Assembly: GCA_030427505.1 (NCBI GenBank)
Contig: JAUICH010000012.1
Coordinates: 105,921 to 169,920 of the forward strand
Length of the DNA stretch: 64,000 nucleotides
From: Verrucomicrobiia bacterium
Lineage (GTDB): Bacteria; Verrucomicrobiota; Verrucomicrobiia; Verrucomicrobiales; DEV007
Direction of reading: 5' to 3'
The notes below the pieces were generated by a model, which worked only from the letters and a program-made list of their open reading frames with translations, was not told where the DNA came from and searched no databases. The position numbers were made by a program, and so were the translations under genes. Shown piece by piece: positions 43,838-52,794 of the stretch; within the stretch, counting starts at the first letter, position 1, and each line of letters opens with the position of its first letter.

Positions 43838-44545
43838 CTAAAATAACTCTTTTTCAGTGGCTCACCTCCTACCCTAATTCGCTCATCGCTCATGACTCGA
43901 ACCCGCGAAGCGGGTTCCGCGTGCCACGGCGCGACGGCGAAGGCAAAGCCAACAACCAATCCGCACAGGAGGCTGACAAGCATCCTAATCCCGTCTTCGT
44001 CCCCAGCTTTTTCTCGGCGAGACACCTCCACAAGCGGTCACTCTTTCCCTTTCCTATCTATCCCCCTCCCGCGTGGCAGCGCGCCGGCGGGATGAAGAAG
44101 AACGCCGACGCGCTTCGGGACTTTAAGAACGGGCTGATAGCCAGCGGAATTCACACCTCCCAGAGGGAAGCAATTTTCCGGCAGGCTCAACTCAGCGGTT
44201 ATTCCCGAACCTCGGTCATTCCGTCTTCGTTATCCCCACGATAAGCACGGGTGAAAATTCCGGGTGGGGGCTCACCGTCCTCACCCAATTCCGTTCCCAG
44301 TGCTCCGAAGACGGGTTCGACCACGTCGGGAATTACCACGTCGTTCTCAAACCCGGTTGCCACAGGAGAGACTACCTAAGCGGCAGTCACTGTAGATTTG
44401 TGAACAATCCGAAGACTGCTATGGACAGTCTTTACTACTCCATCCGATTAGTCAAAGTCATAACGCCACTCCTTCCACCCACCCCTTCCCGCAACGGTGC
44501 TTAACTTCTTGGAAAACCGGGAACTGGCCTAGCAAAACCCTATCC
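43838..44545. other. Long gap after tRNA-Asp with possible degraded coding remnant
   Basis: These 708 bp hold no confident gene. A hairpin AACCCGC-GAA-GCGGGTT is at 43900-43916. A 50-residue plus-strand frame from 44092 (MKKNADALRDFKNGLIASGI) ends at 44244. In a different frame, a Met-free open stretch from about 44124 to 44500 reads protein-like (VIPTISTGENSGWGLTVLTQ, GFDHVGNYHVVLKPG). Together they could be a frameshifted gene remnant. Confidence 0.4.
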
Positions 44546-45805
44546 TCACCCACTTCCGTCCGGACCATGCGCATAGCACTCCGCCACCTCGGACAGCACC
44601 TGATTGGAGTATTGCACAAAGGCCACAAACGTGGAGCCCGTTTCAATGCGTTCCTCCACCGCCAGCTTTAGCACTTCCTCCTGTGTGGCCCGGATTTCCT
44701 TGCGAAGGTCTTCGCGGGCCGTCCGGCCGGTGGATTCGGGAATGCGCTCGCGCAAAGCCGTAATGGCCCGGTAGTAATCGTCCAGCCGCTCTTTTCGCTG
44801 AGAACGCCGGAAGCGCATGACGGTGATGATCCCGCTCGCTACCGTCAGAGCCAGCGTGACCAGCAGGGCCAAGGCATCCGCGTAGCGCTCCAGGAAAGAT
44901 GGATTGTCCCGCTCCAGGTAGCTCCGGCTGCCCGCATGCAGTGGCAGAGCCAACCGGGTAGGGTCCAGGCGTTCGTTCAACTCCTCCGTTACCAGGCTGT
45001 AGCCCGCCGCGATCTCCGGCGCATTTCCTAACAAGGTTTCAAAAATGGTCCGCGCCGTTTCCTCAGGTAGCCTCTCATGAGAGACTAGCACCGTTCGCGT
45101 ACTCAGCGTCAGAACCGGTTCCGGATTGAGATCCCCATATATCGCCGCCGGAAGGATAAATGGACGAATGTTAGGGTAGCGTAGGGCCAAGCCCTCCGCC
45201 ACGGTCCCTTGCCCCAGAGCTTCCGCCGCGCCAAAGCCGTACATCTTGTATTCCACCAGCTGCTTGATATTCTCCGGCGCAAGCAGTCCACCCAGGATGA
45301 AGTAGACATCCGGCGATTCACTCCAGGGATTGTCCAGCACGGTGAAATCCTGGCCGGAAATCATGTAGTCGCCGGTCAATTGCCGCAGCAGCCGCCAAGC
45401 AGTGCTTCCCTCGGGACCCGCATATATCTTGCGGCCTTGGATTAGCCCTTCCAGCGAATCCACTCCGGTCCGCGGCCGGTAGAGCACATGCAGAAGGCTG
45501 GGATACAGCGGCGCCACCGTCTGGAGTTGCTTCCGCCGGAGTGCCGGTTCCTCCACAATTCCCAGCGTGATCTCCCCCTCCAACACCGCGTCCAGAATTT
45601 CCTCCGGACTCCGGTAAGAGACCTGTTCCACCTTAAAATGGTGCTCGGTCAGGGTCGTCTCGATCGCACTCGCTACCGTCGGCGCCGGTTCTTCGAACGG
45701 CACCCCCAGCTTGATCACCGTCCTGGCGGAGGACCCACAGGCACTAAGCCAAACCGCCGCCAAACTCAGGAGCGCCAGACGCTCAATTGGAGGACGTCTC
45801 TTCAT
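44546..45805 (-). CDS. TAXI-family solute-binding lipoprotein with C-terminal membrane helix
   Basis: This 419-residue protein resembles TAXI-type TRAP transporter binding proteins. The lipobox LSAC gives lipid anchoring at Cys22. The substrate-binding fold shows VIKLGVPFEEPAPTVASAIE, GEITLGIVEEPAL, IYAGPEGSTAWRLLRQL and TRTVLVSHERLPEETARTIF. Unusually, a transmembrane helix follows near residue 315-335 (ALALLVTLALTVASGIITVM), then a roughly 85-residue cytoplasmic coiled-coil-like tail (EVLKLAVEERIETGSTFVAF). No TRAP permease is near, so it may be a sensor rather than a transporter part. It overlaps the YHS gene by 23 bp. Confidence 0.78.
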   Translation of the reverse strand: MKRRPPIERLALLSLAAVWLSACGSSARTVIKLGVPFEEPAPTVASAIETTLTEHHFKVEQVSYRSPEEILDAVLEGEITLGIVEEPALRRKQLQTVAPLYPSLLHVLYRPRTGVDSLEGLIQGRKIYAGPEGSTAWRLLRQLTGDYMISGQDFTVLDNPWSESPDVYFILGGLLAPENIKQLVEYKMYGFGAAEALGQGTVAEGLALRYPNIRPFILPAAIYGDLNPEPVLTLSTRTVLVSHERLPEETARTIFETLLGNAPEIAAGYSLVTEELNERLDPTRLALPLHAGSRSYLERDNPSFLERYADALALLVTLALTVASGIITVMRFRRSQRKERLDDYYRAITALRERIPESTGRTAREDLRKEIRATQEEVLKLAVEERIETGSTFVAFVQYSNQVLSEVAECYAHGPDGSG

Positions 45806-46316
45806 CCCCCAGAATCAGGACGGAATAGTTGCGGTCCGCCATCTCACGCAACTCCTCGGGATTCGATCTCCAGTAAGTCCGGCCATTGGTAAACCCGGTG
45901 ACTTCGAAGAAGAGCAGCCGGTCGTTTTCGACAAGGAAGTTACCGTAGTCCGGAGGCGTCAGATTCCCCATGGCCAAAGCCGTCGCGCACCAGCCCCCAT
46001 AGGCGGGCAAATAATGGTCCGGATTGGCCAGAAAGAGGCTCCGGTTCTTCTCGGTTTGAAACCGGTAAGTCAGCCCATCCACCGCCGTGGAAAACTCAGG
46101 CGATCCCTTCACCGGGCTCTTCCCGGTGCGGTAGCTCACCAAATCATATCCGCCCACGGCCACCCCGTCCGGAGCGGGCGGATGTTTGGAAACGGTCTCT
46201 TCAGCCTGCCCCCAAGTCACCACTACCGGCGCCATCGCGGCAAGACTTCCCAATATCACGCCAGCCATGGCGGAAGATGAAAAGCGCCATCTCTTCAAGA
46301 GAAAGGGGGGAAGCAT
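45783..46316 (-). CDS. Exported YHS-domain protein
   Basis: This 177-residue protein has an N-terminal signal or anchor (SAMAGVILGSLAAMAPVVVT). A YHS-like domain follows: AVGGYDLVSYRTGKSPVKGS, YRFQTEKNRSLFLANPDHY, and YGGWCATALAMG. YHS domains bind metal ions, often in heavy-metal systems. The single Cys and His pattern is kept, but metal specificity cannot be judged. It overlaps the TAXI gene downstream, so the two are likely translated together. Confidence 0.78.
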   Translation of the reverse strand: MLPPFLLKRWRFSSSAMAGVILGSLAAMAPVVVTWGQAEETVSKHPPAPDGVAVGGYDLVSYRTGKSPVKGSPEFSTAVDGLTYRFQTEKNRSLFLANPDHYLPAYGGWCATALAMGNLTPPDYGNFLVENDRLLFFEVTGFTNGRTYWRSNPEELREMADRNYSVLILGDEETSSN

Positions 46317-46440
46317 TGATGGAAATCAACAGCAACTAAAGTGCCACGACCCTCGCCCGCCGTTCATTCTCACTCAGCCGCGACGAAACGGCACCCTTCA
46401 CGAAGCCAGGCGCCCGAAGGAGAGATCCTGGCCTTCCCGC

Positions 46441-49305
46441 TCACGCGTGAAGATCATAGGTCGTCACAAATCCGTCCTCCCCATCCGTATGCAAGACCGC
46501 CAACGAAGAAACCCCTAGAGCCGCGCACCCCAGTACCGCAATCGCCCCCGGTGGGATTTTGAACTCCGCCAGGATCCGGTTCGGGTTCTCCGGGTCATAG
46601 AGCGCGCCCCGATGACTACTCACCACCGCCAGGTTCCCGTCCGCCAGAAAGGCCACGGCTGGCGGCTCCAGAAAGCCGCACTCTAGTTGCACCGGTTCCC
46701 ACCCTTTCTCTGGCTGCAGGAGCACCACGTCACTTCCCCAAACGGCCGCGAGATACAGGACTTCTTTAGGCCGGGCCATGGCGATGGCCGTCACCGTGTC
46801 AGGCATATTGCAGGCCTCCATCTTCTCTTCGCCGTCCTCCAGCGAAAGAGAATACAGGTGGTGATCCAGCGCAAAAACCAGCCGGTCTCCGAACAAGGCC
46901 GCCGGTAGCTTCCGGTTTTCATCATCCGGGGTAGCGGCCCAACCCAAAGGGCGCATCCGGATCAGGTCTCCATCCCAACTGAATATTCCCAGATCCAGGA
47001 ATCCATTGGAGCCTCCCGTCAACACGCACAGAGGCCCTCGTTGGTCCGCGCAGTATCCCAGAAGCTTATCGGTCACTTCCCAGGGCCGGTGTTGCCACGG
47101 CTTATCTCCACCGGGTTCCCTTGTACCAAACTCTCTGACCAGACCGCCCCCGCCCAGGGCGACCCGGGTCTCCCGGGCTCTCTTGCGCGGGATCACCCAG
47201 CCCCGTCTCGCTTTATTGTAGCCCAGGTTTACCGTGTCTCCCGGCGTGCGAAGAAACAGACGCCGGTCATGCCGATCCACCTCCAGGACAAACCAATGAT
47301 CCTCGTCCACCCCGGCGAAATCCAATACCTCTCCCAAGGGGCCAAGGGCGTAAGTTGTCTTCGCTTCCACCACCTGCTCCAGCCGTTTCCGGACCGGGAG
47401 TTCCGCTTTCTTGATGGACTGGTTCCGGTAGACTTGTACGTCCCGCTTTAGAAGCGGGTCAGCGGCGTCCAGCTTCGGCAACAGGTCCAGGATCTTTCGC
47501 TGTTGTGATGGGGATCCTTTCCGGGCCAGTTCTTCCACCACCAGCCGCCGGCCAAGGGCCGCCAGACGTTCCTTTACGCTCCGGTCCAGCCGCGCCACCT
47601 GTAGCCTGACCAAAATGTTGCCCAAGGCTTGGGGACTGGAAAAGTTGCTCCTTTCCTGCCCGAGTCTCTCGCACTGCGCCAGCGCCTCTTCCGTCGCCCC
47701 GTAGCGTCCCAGGAGTTCGAAGTGTTTCTGGAGGCACTCCTCTTCTTCATCCGTACCCGGCCAGCCCGAGGCCAGCAGACCCGCCGCCCGGCCCGGTTCG
47801 CGAAGCTTCTTTTCGATGATGCGGGCCGCCTGCCACCGATGTGGCGAGGTCTTGATCGCGGCCAGCCATTCCCGGAAGGCCTCGTCGCGCCGTCCCAGGC
47901 GGTGCCACAGGTCTCCGGCGCGATCGTGGAGTCCCAGCTCGGAAAACAGGGCCGCTGCCTCCGCCAGCAGTCCTGCCTTTTCCAGGCACTCCGCGGCGGC
48001 TTTCGGGTTCTTCAGCTTCACTTGGTAGAGACGCGCCGCCTCCAGCGGACGCCCCCCGGCAGCCAGTTCCTGAGCGGCCTGGTTCCAGAGCCCGAGCAGA
48101 TTGCCATATATGTAGGCCGCGCGATCGTGACGCCCCGCCGCGGACTCGCTGGCCGCCAGTTCCCGGTACTGCTGGTGCAGCTTCCATTGGGTCTGGGTAT
48201 CCAGATTCCAATTGTCCACCGGAGCCGCCCCACTACCCGCGCCGAGCACCGGATTCCTCAGGCTCAACCGGCTCCCTGGCGTGGCTGCGTACCCCCGCGC
48301 GCTTTCGCCTCCCGTTAACGGCAGGGCATAGCGAAGCCCCTTAGCCGGATCTTCCCGGAGCAGCTTCATCAATCGCTCGATCTCGCTCATCCGCGCTTCC
48401 GCCAGGGCCTTGGACTGCCGCCGGAACCACTCGCGAAGATAGTTCAGAAAACCGGACGGTCCCGTGGCGGTCTCTTCTTCCCTCCCAATGCCGCCATCTC
48501 CCGGTCGAACCGGCCGGGCTCCCCCTCCGAACTGCATATTTCGCCAAACCCGGCGCAGTGCGAAAAAGAGTACTGGCACGAGAATCGCCAGAAAAGGGAA
48601 GTGAAGCGCGGCGGTACCGAACAGCCAGATCGCGGCCACAAAGATCAAGAAACCCAAGACGGCCCCGCCAATCTTCAGGAAAAAAGACGCTTGGCGAACC
48701 GCCCCCACCTTCATCTTCAGCCAAACGGAAGGCGCCTCCGGACGCAGTTTCTCCAAGGGTTCGGAACCGATGTCCCCCGCCAGTTCCTGGAAAAATTCCA
48801 CGCTGAGATCCTCGGGCAGTTTCAGCGTCACCCGGCTCAGCGGAGGCGCCGGTTCGGGACCTGGCACCGCCATCTCCCAACTGCAACCCGTGCCCGGCGG
48901 CCTCGCGATCAAAGCGGCGGCGGGCAGACAGTCTGTCTCCTCCCACCCATACAATCCCGCAGTGGGATGAAAGAATTGAACTGGAAGCGGAAACAATCGC
49001 GAAAACTCTTCCTTCAACAAGCCAGGAGAGAGACGGCTGCCCTGGGGAATCCACAACCGCCCCTCCAGACAGCCGCAGGGAATCACGCGGGACGACATCC
49101 GCACCGGTCCCGCACCGGCCCCAGGCAGGATCAGAGCGCCGTTCCCACCACTAAGAACGCAAAATCGTGCCCCTGCCCCACGCTGGCCCCAAGCGGATAC
49201 CTCTCTCAGCCATTCGGACGGCCCTCCCCCTGGATAGTACGCCCCCGCCACGGAAGCGGTATCGCCTCCAGGGATCAGGTTTAGAGTTAGCGCATTGGGT
49301 GTCAT
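46441..49305 (-). CDS. MoxR-vWA ternary system: membrane-anchored beta-propeller protein
   Basis: The product is 954 residues, in order: N-terminal globular domain (1-200) rich in strands and Gly; two closely spaced transmembrane helices (about 211-252); a helical-repeat part (about 375-545, TPR-like, AYIYGNLLGLWNQAAQELAA, AECLEKAGLLAEAAALFSEL); then a beta-propeller-like region (about 640-954, PLCVLTGGSNGFLDLGIFSW, LVFALDHHLYSLSLEDGEEK, NLAVVSSHRGALYDPENPNR). The start ATG at 49305 overlaps the vWA gene stop by one base (TGATG), indicating coupling. This is the third, propeller-bearing component of the five-gene system, likely the target-binding or surface part. The function of these systems is not established. 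Confidence 0.75.
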   Translation of the reverse strand: MTPNALTLNLIPGGDTASVAGAYYPGGGPSEWLREVSAWGQRGAGARFCVLSGGNGALILPGAGAGPVRMSSRVIPCGCLEGRLWIPQGSRLSPGLLKEEFSRLFPLPVQFFHPTAGLYGWEETDCLPAAALIARPPGTGCSWEMAVPGPEPAPPLSRVTLKLPEDLSVEFFQELAGDIGSEPLEKLRPEAPSVWLKMKVGAVRQASFFLKIGGAVLGFLIFVAAIWLFGTAALHFPFLAILVPVLFFALRRVWRNMQFGGGARPVRPGDGGIGREEETATGPSGFLNYLREWFRRQSKALAEARMSEIERLMKLLREDPAKGLRYALPLTGGESARGYAATPGSRLSLRNPVLGAGSGAAPVDNWNLDTQTQWKLHQQYRELAASESAAGRHDRAAYIYGNLLGLWNQAAQELAAGGRPLEAARLYQVKLKNPKAAAECLEKAGLLAEAAALFSELGLHDRAGDLWHRLGRRDEAFREWLAAIKTSPHRWQAARIIEKKLREPGRAAGLLASGWPGTDEEEECLQKHFELLGRYGATEEALAQCERLGQERSNFSSPQALGNILVRLQVARLDRSVKERLAALGRRLVVEELARKGSPSQQRKILDLLPKLDAADPLLKRDVQVYRNQSIKKAELPVRKRLEQVVEAKTTYALGPLGEVLDFAGVDEDHWFVLEVDRHDRRLFLRTPGDTVNLGYNKARRGWVIPRKRARETRVALGGGGLVREFGTREPGGDKPWQHRPWEVTDKLLGYCADQRGPLCVLTGGSNGFLDLGIFSWDGDLIRMRPLGWAATPDDENRKLPAALFGDRLVFALDHHLYSLSLEDGEEKMEACNMPDTVTAIAMARPKEVLYLAAVWGSDVVLLQPEKGWEPVQLECGFLEPPAVAFLADGNLAVVSSHRGALYDPENPNRILAEFKIPPGAIAVLGCAALGVSSLAVLHTDGEDGFVTTYDLHA

Positions 49306-50714
49306 CAGGCGGGGCACAGGGCGGCGGGAACGTCCAACTGAATCCGGTTCAGCACGAGGTCACCGGACGCGGTCCGGCGCAACAGGCTAAAGCGGCCCTC
49401 ACCATTTACCATTGCCGTGAAGAACCGGCTACCCAAAGGCCAGGACCGGGCTCTCAGCCTTGGGGCAATATCTTCATGAGCCTCGGGATGAGTCACCCAA
49501 ACCACCTCCGGCTGATCCGCTGGAGCCAAATGGCTTAGCTCTCCCAAGAATGACTCCAGTGCCTCTCCACCATGCGGCAGTATCTGTAACTGGCTCCACC
49601 AGTTCCTCAAATCCGGCACCGTTTCGAGTTTCAAGTCCTCCCATATTCCATCCAGGTGACCTCTCATCCGCGCCATCAGACCCTCGCCAAGTTGTCGCTT
49701 CAGCGCCAGGGCCACCGCCGTCACATAGATCCGCGGCCGGCCCCAAAGCAGCAGGCCACTGTCGATCAGGATGATCCTCTCCGGACACGGCGAAGCCGGA
49801 GGCGTCTCCCGCAATAGATAGAGCGCTTCCCCGTGTGCCAGCCGGGCGGAAAAGGTCGCGTCATCCCAGGCCAGCTCGGACAGCAGCAATCGCGCGGGAT
49901 CGCCACGCGGCGCGATGTCGGACACGCCCCCGGTGGGTTGATCGTCCTGGCGATAGACCGGCCGCGGCAGACGCAGCACGGCCAGCATCTGGCTGGCCAC
50001 ATGGGAGACGGCCTGAAGTTCGGGATTCTGACTCTTCTCCAGAGCGCTCCACAGTTCTCCCCCGTCCGGCATCGCTTCCTCAAGGTCCACGTCAACGTCC
50101 TTCACGGACACCTTGACGACGCCGGTGCGAATCCGGTTTTCCAGTTCCTCCGCGCATAGCCGGGATGCGCTTTCCAGAGCCTTCAAGTCACGCAACAGGC
50201 GCGTCAGGCCCGTCAAATCCGTTTCGGCGTCTCCAAACACAGGAAAGTGTTGGCGGAACTCAAAAAGAATCTCCCGCGAACGATCTTGGGGCAGCAGATT
50301 GAAGGTATCCGCGAACACCGCGTTCAGCACTCGCAGGCGGGCACTCTGGCTCTCCCTCAGATCGGCGGGCAACCTGGCCACCATCTCCAGCACCCGCATG
50401 GCTGGACCAAAAAATCGGCTTAGGGTGTAGGGCATCTGGTCGCCATCCTTGCCAAGCATCCGGGCAAAACCATCGAGCACTTCTTTCGATTCCTCGACCG
50501 AATCCGGACTTCGCGCGGCGGCTAACACCAGCAGGACGGAGCCCAGCGGCGGCAGGCCCAAGTCACTGGCAAGCGGTTCCAGGAGAGGGAGCAATTCGCT
50601 CCCGAACGCCAGGGTTCGGCCACTGACCAATACCGCCACGCCCTCCCCCGGCTCCCAACTCCAGAAATAGTCCGGAGGAGGTATCAGGTAATGCCCCGCG
50701 GATAGAGATAGCAT
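49305..50714 (-). CDS. MoxR-vWA ternary system: vWA-type protein
   Basis: This 469-residue protein has a helical N-terminal and middle part and a C-terminal vWA-like Rossmann domain starting at RIILIDSGLLLWG (313-325). vWA domains bind partners through a metal site (DxSxS...T...D). Here the first element reads D-S-G-L-L, so both Ser ligands are missing and the metal site looks degenerate. EVVWVTHPE fits a later core strand. In MoxR systems the vWA protein is the usual ATPase partner. It starts 5 bp after its upstream neighbour and overlaps the propeller gene. The assignment depends on operon context and the IDSG segment. Confidence 0.65.
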   Translation of the reverse strand: MLSLSAGHYLIPPPDYFWSWEPGEGVAVLVSGRTLAFGSELLPLLEPLASDLGLPPLGSVLLVLAAARSPDSVEESKEVLDGFARMLGKDGDQMPYTLSRFFGPAMRVLEMVARLPADLRESQSARLRVLNAVFADTFNLLPQDRSREILFEFRQHFPVFGDAETDLTGLTRLLRDLKALESASRLCAEELENRIRTGVVKVSVKDVDVDLEEAMPDGGELWSALEKSQNPELQAVSHVASQMLAVLRLPRPVYRQDDQPTGGVSDIAPRGDPARLLLSELAWDDATFSARLAHGEALYLLRETPPASPCPERIILIDSGLLLWGRPRIYVTAVALALKRQLGEGLMARMRGHLDGIWEDLKLETVPDLRNWWSQLQILPHGGEALESFLGELSHLAPADQPEVVWVTHPEAHEDIAPRLRARSWPLGSRFFTAMVNGEGRFSLLRRTASGDLVLNRIQLDVPAALCPA

Positions 50715-50719
50715 GATGG

Positions 50720-51448
50720 TTAAACAATCAGGTTGGCGCCCGCCGTCGCGCGAACGTTTGCCCGGCTGGCGGGCAGGAATGCGGACTTCGGAAGCACCTC
50801 CGTCCGCCCGTCTTCATGCCAGAGCCCCAAATCTCCCTCGCTCAAGCCAATGACTTCCGCCAGCCACTCCGGATGAAACCCTCGCGGAAGCTCTAACCCC
50901 GCTGGAACCGCAATCGCCCCCTGAAGGGTCCAGGCCGTTCCGGGTAAAGGCGGTGGCGGTGTTCCACGCACACAAACTCTACCGTCTGAAGATGCCGCGA
51001 AACTCAGGGGCGCCAGCCTGGCCAGCGGTGCCATCACCGCCCAGGATCTCCAGTGATCCGCGTCAACTATACGCATGGCCAGCGGCTGTTCGCCCGCGGC
51101 CACGCGTCTGGGCCGGAAGTCCGCCAGTTTCTCCGGCTGACCAGGGAGCTTTGCTATTGGCGGTCTGATCTGAAACCACTGCGTCAAAGGCTTCCACTCT
51201 CCCACCGGCACGCGGCCAACGGCCACTCTACCCTTTTCCAGGCGGAATCGTCCCCCGGAGTCCGCGAATCCCCGGCGTCGAAACGGCAGGGTCCGCCAGA
51301 GATCCTCCGGCTCGGCTACCAGAGGCGCAGGCCGCCGCAACCAGAACGCTCCGGGCGCCTCCAGGGCTTCCCATTCCACCTGGGCACGGTGCGGCGCCAG
51401 CGCCAGCCAGTCGCCGGGGTCCAGGATACCATATTGATACTCATTCAC
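50720..51448 (-). CDS. MoxR-vWA ternary system: accessory bpX-like protein
   Basis: The 242-residue soluble protein has no recognised catalytic motif. It is rich in Trp and Pro: LDPGDWLALAPHRAQVEWEA, PGAFWLRRPAP, WTLQGAIAVPAGLELPRGF. The pattern W-x-L-x-G-x-I-x-V-P fits a beta-barrel-like accessory domain seen in MoxR-vWA-propeller systems (bpX-type domains). The reading frame starts with GTG at 51448, right at the boundary of a MITE, so the native start may have been altered. It sits between moxR and the vWA gene. Confidence 0.5.
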   Translation of the reverse strand: MNEYQYGILDPGDWLALAPHRAQVEWEALEAPGAFWLRRPAPLVAEPEDLWRTLPFRRRGFADSGGRFRLEKGRVAVGRVPVGEWKPLTQWFQIRPPIAKLPGQPEKLADFRPRRVAAGEQPLAMRIVDADHWRSWAVMAPLARLAPLSFAASSDGRVCVRGTPPPPLPGTAWTLQGAIAVPAGLELPRGFHPEWLAEVIGLSEGDLGLWHEDGRTEVLPKSAFLPASRANVRATAGANLIV

Positions 51449-51650
51449 CTAGTAGTCCGTCAATGTTGAGGTGAGAGGTGATTGGCGAGGATTTCTGGCC
51501 GGGGACAAGGCGCGATGAAGGAGGCTATGTGAATCATAACCGACTGAAGAGCAACGAAGGCCCCGGCCAAAAGGACCGCTCCGCGCCTTCTCCCTGACGG
51601 CTTTCGTTTCAGACCAAGCATCTCTCATCTCAACATTGACGGACTACTAG
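51449..51650. mobile_element. 202-bp MITE with CTAG ends, inside the MoxR operon
   Basis: The terminal inverted repeats are 32 bp with 30 matches, each starting CTAGTAGTCCGTCAATGTTG. CTAG at both ends fits a 4-bp target duplication, as made by IS701-type transposases, or the element tip. No coding sequence. It lies between the MoxR ATPase stop (51664, 13 bp away) and the start codon of the next gene (51448, directly adjacent), so it occupies what would be the leader and ribosome-binding region of that gene. Confidence 0.85.
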
Positions 51651-51663
51651 CTTACCCAGAATA

Positions 51664-52794
51664 CTAAACCGCTTCCTCCACCGGGAGGCGATCCCACAGC
51701 GCGGTCAACCGCTGCCGCAGCTCTTCACGCGACACTTCTTCCCCCACCCACTCGATCCTTGCTCCCAGGGCCACCAGCCGGTCCCGGACCACCTCGCTGG
51801 GGAGCGATTGTGTTTCCGCCGTGAGCTTCTCCAACTCGCTGGCCAGCATCTCGGGATCCGGCGGCGCACCCGACCGGGACCGGGGATGGTCGGCCGCGTC
51901 CGGCTCGGTCTTTCTCAAGCTTTCATCCACAATCGCCGCCAGCCACTCCTGCTGTTCTTCGGTATCCCAGATGTGCCTAAGCGCCCACAGGTCAGACGTC
52001 CGGGCTTCGCGCCTTCCGCAGAGCAGCGCACTCGCCGCGATCACCCGCTGCAGCTTCACGGTGCGCCGGTCGGACAAAGCCAGTCCCGCCGCCCTCAGCC
52101 GCTGAATCAATTCCAAGTACGGCCGCTTCACCGGCGACAGGTCCACGGAGCGCGTCTGCCGTTGCAGCTCACGTACTTCTCCCGCCGTCAGTTCCGCCGG
52201 CCGGGGCTCCCGATTCTCCAGCCGCCAGCCCGCGTCCAGCACGGCTTCCAGCCGTTCCTCCGGTGCGTTCGTGCAGTGGGCCCGCAGCAGAAAGCGGTCG
52301 AACAGCGCCCGCAACGCTTCTTCCTCCGGAAGGTGATTGCTCGCTCCCACGAACAGCAGGGCCGGCAGGGTCCGCGTCTCCCGCCCCCGGCGGAAGACAC
52401 GCTCGTTCAAAGCCAGCAAGAGACTGTTCAGGATAGCGCTGTTGGCGTTCAGCAACTCATCCAGGAACACCAGGTCCGCCTCCGGCAGCATCCCTTCCGT
52501 GTTTGTCACCAGGTCTCCTTCCCGCAGCCGCCGGATGTCGAACGGACCAAAGATCTCGTTCGGCTCGGTGAACCGCGTCAGCAGGTAGTCAAAGGTCCGG
52601 CCCGCCAGCAGCCGGCCCATCTCATGCACCAGAGCGCTCTTGGCCGTGCCCGGAGGCCCCAGCAGAAACAGGTTCTCCCCCGCCGCCAGGGCTATGCCCA
52701 TCAGGTCAATGATTTCGTCCTTGGCCACGAAGGCCGACTTGAGCGGCTGCAGCAGGTGATTCTGAAAACGGACAGGCAGGGATTCAGTTTCCAT
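51664..52794 (-). CDS. MoxR-vWA ternary system: MoxR AAA+ ATPase
   Basis: This 376-residue AAA+ ATPase of the MoxR/RavA group uses ATP to remodel partners. Walker A GPPGTAKS is at 46-53, Walker B LVFLDELLNAN begins at 108, sensor 1 ASNHLP is at 151, and Arg fingers are likely at about 162-168 (LRALFDRFLLR). The lid follows (VKRPYLELIQRLRAAGLALS, DRRTVKLQRVIAASALLCG), with a C-terminal helical tail of about 90 residues. ATG at 52794 gives an 11-bp overlap with the upstream gene. The core is clear; RavA-type N-terminal features are present. Confidence 0.9.
   Translation of the reverse strand: METESLPVRFQNHLLQPLKSAFVAKDEIIDLMGIALAAGENLFLLGPPGTAKSALVHEMGRLLAGRTFDYLLTRFTEPNEIFGPFDIRRLREGDLVTNTEGMLPEADLVFLDELLNANSAILNSLLLALNERVFRRGRETRTLPALLFVGASNHLPEEEALRALFDRFLLRAHCTNAPEERLEAVLDAGWRLENREPRPAELTAGEVRELQRQTRSVDLSPVKRPYLELIQRLRAAGLALSDRRTVKLQRVIAASALLCGRREARTSDLWALRHIWDTEEQQEWLAAIVDESLRKTEPDAADHPRSRSGAPPDPEMLASELEKLTAETQSLPSEVVRDRLVALGARIEWVGEEVSREELRQRLTALWDRLPVEEAV

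Noticed and set aside
51449..51650. Riboswitch or attenuator in the MoxR operon
   Set aside because: The near-perfect terminal inverted repeats and CTAG ends fit a MITE better than a conserved RNA.
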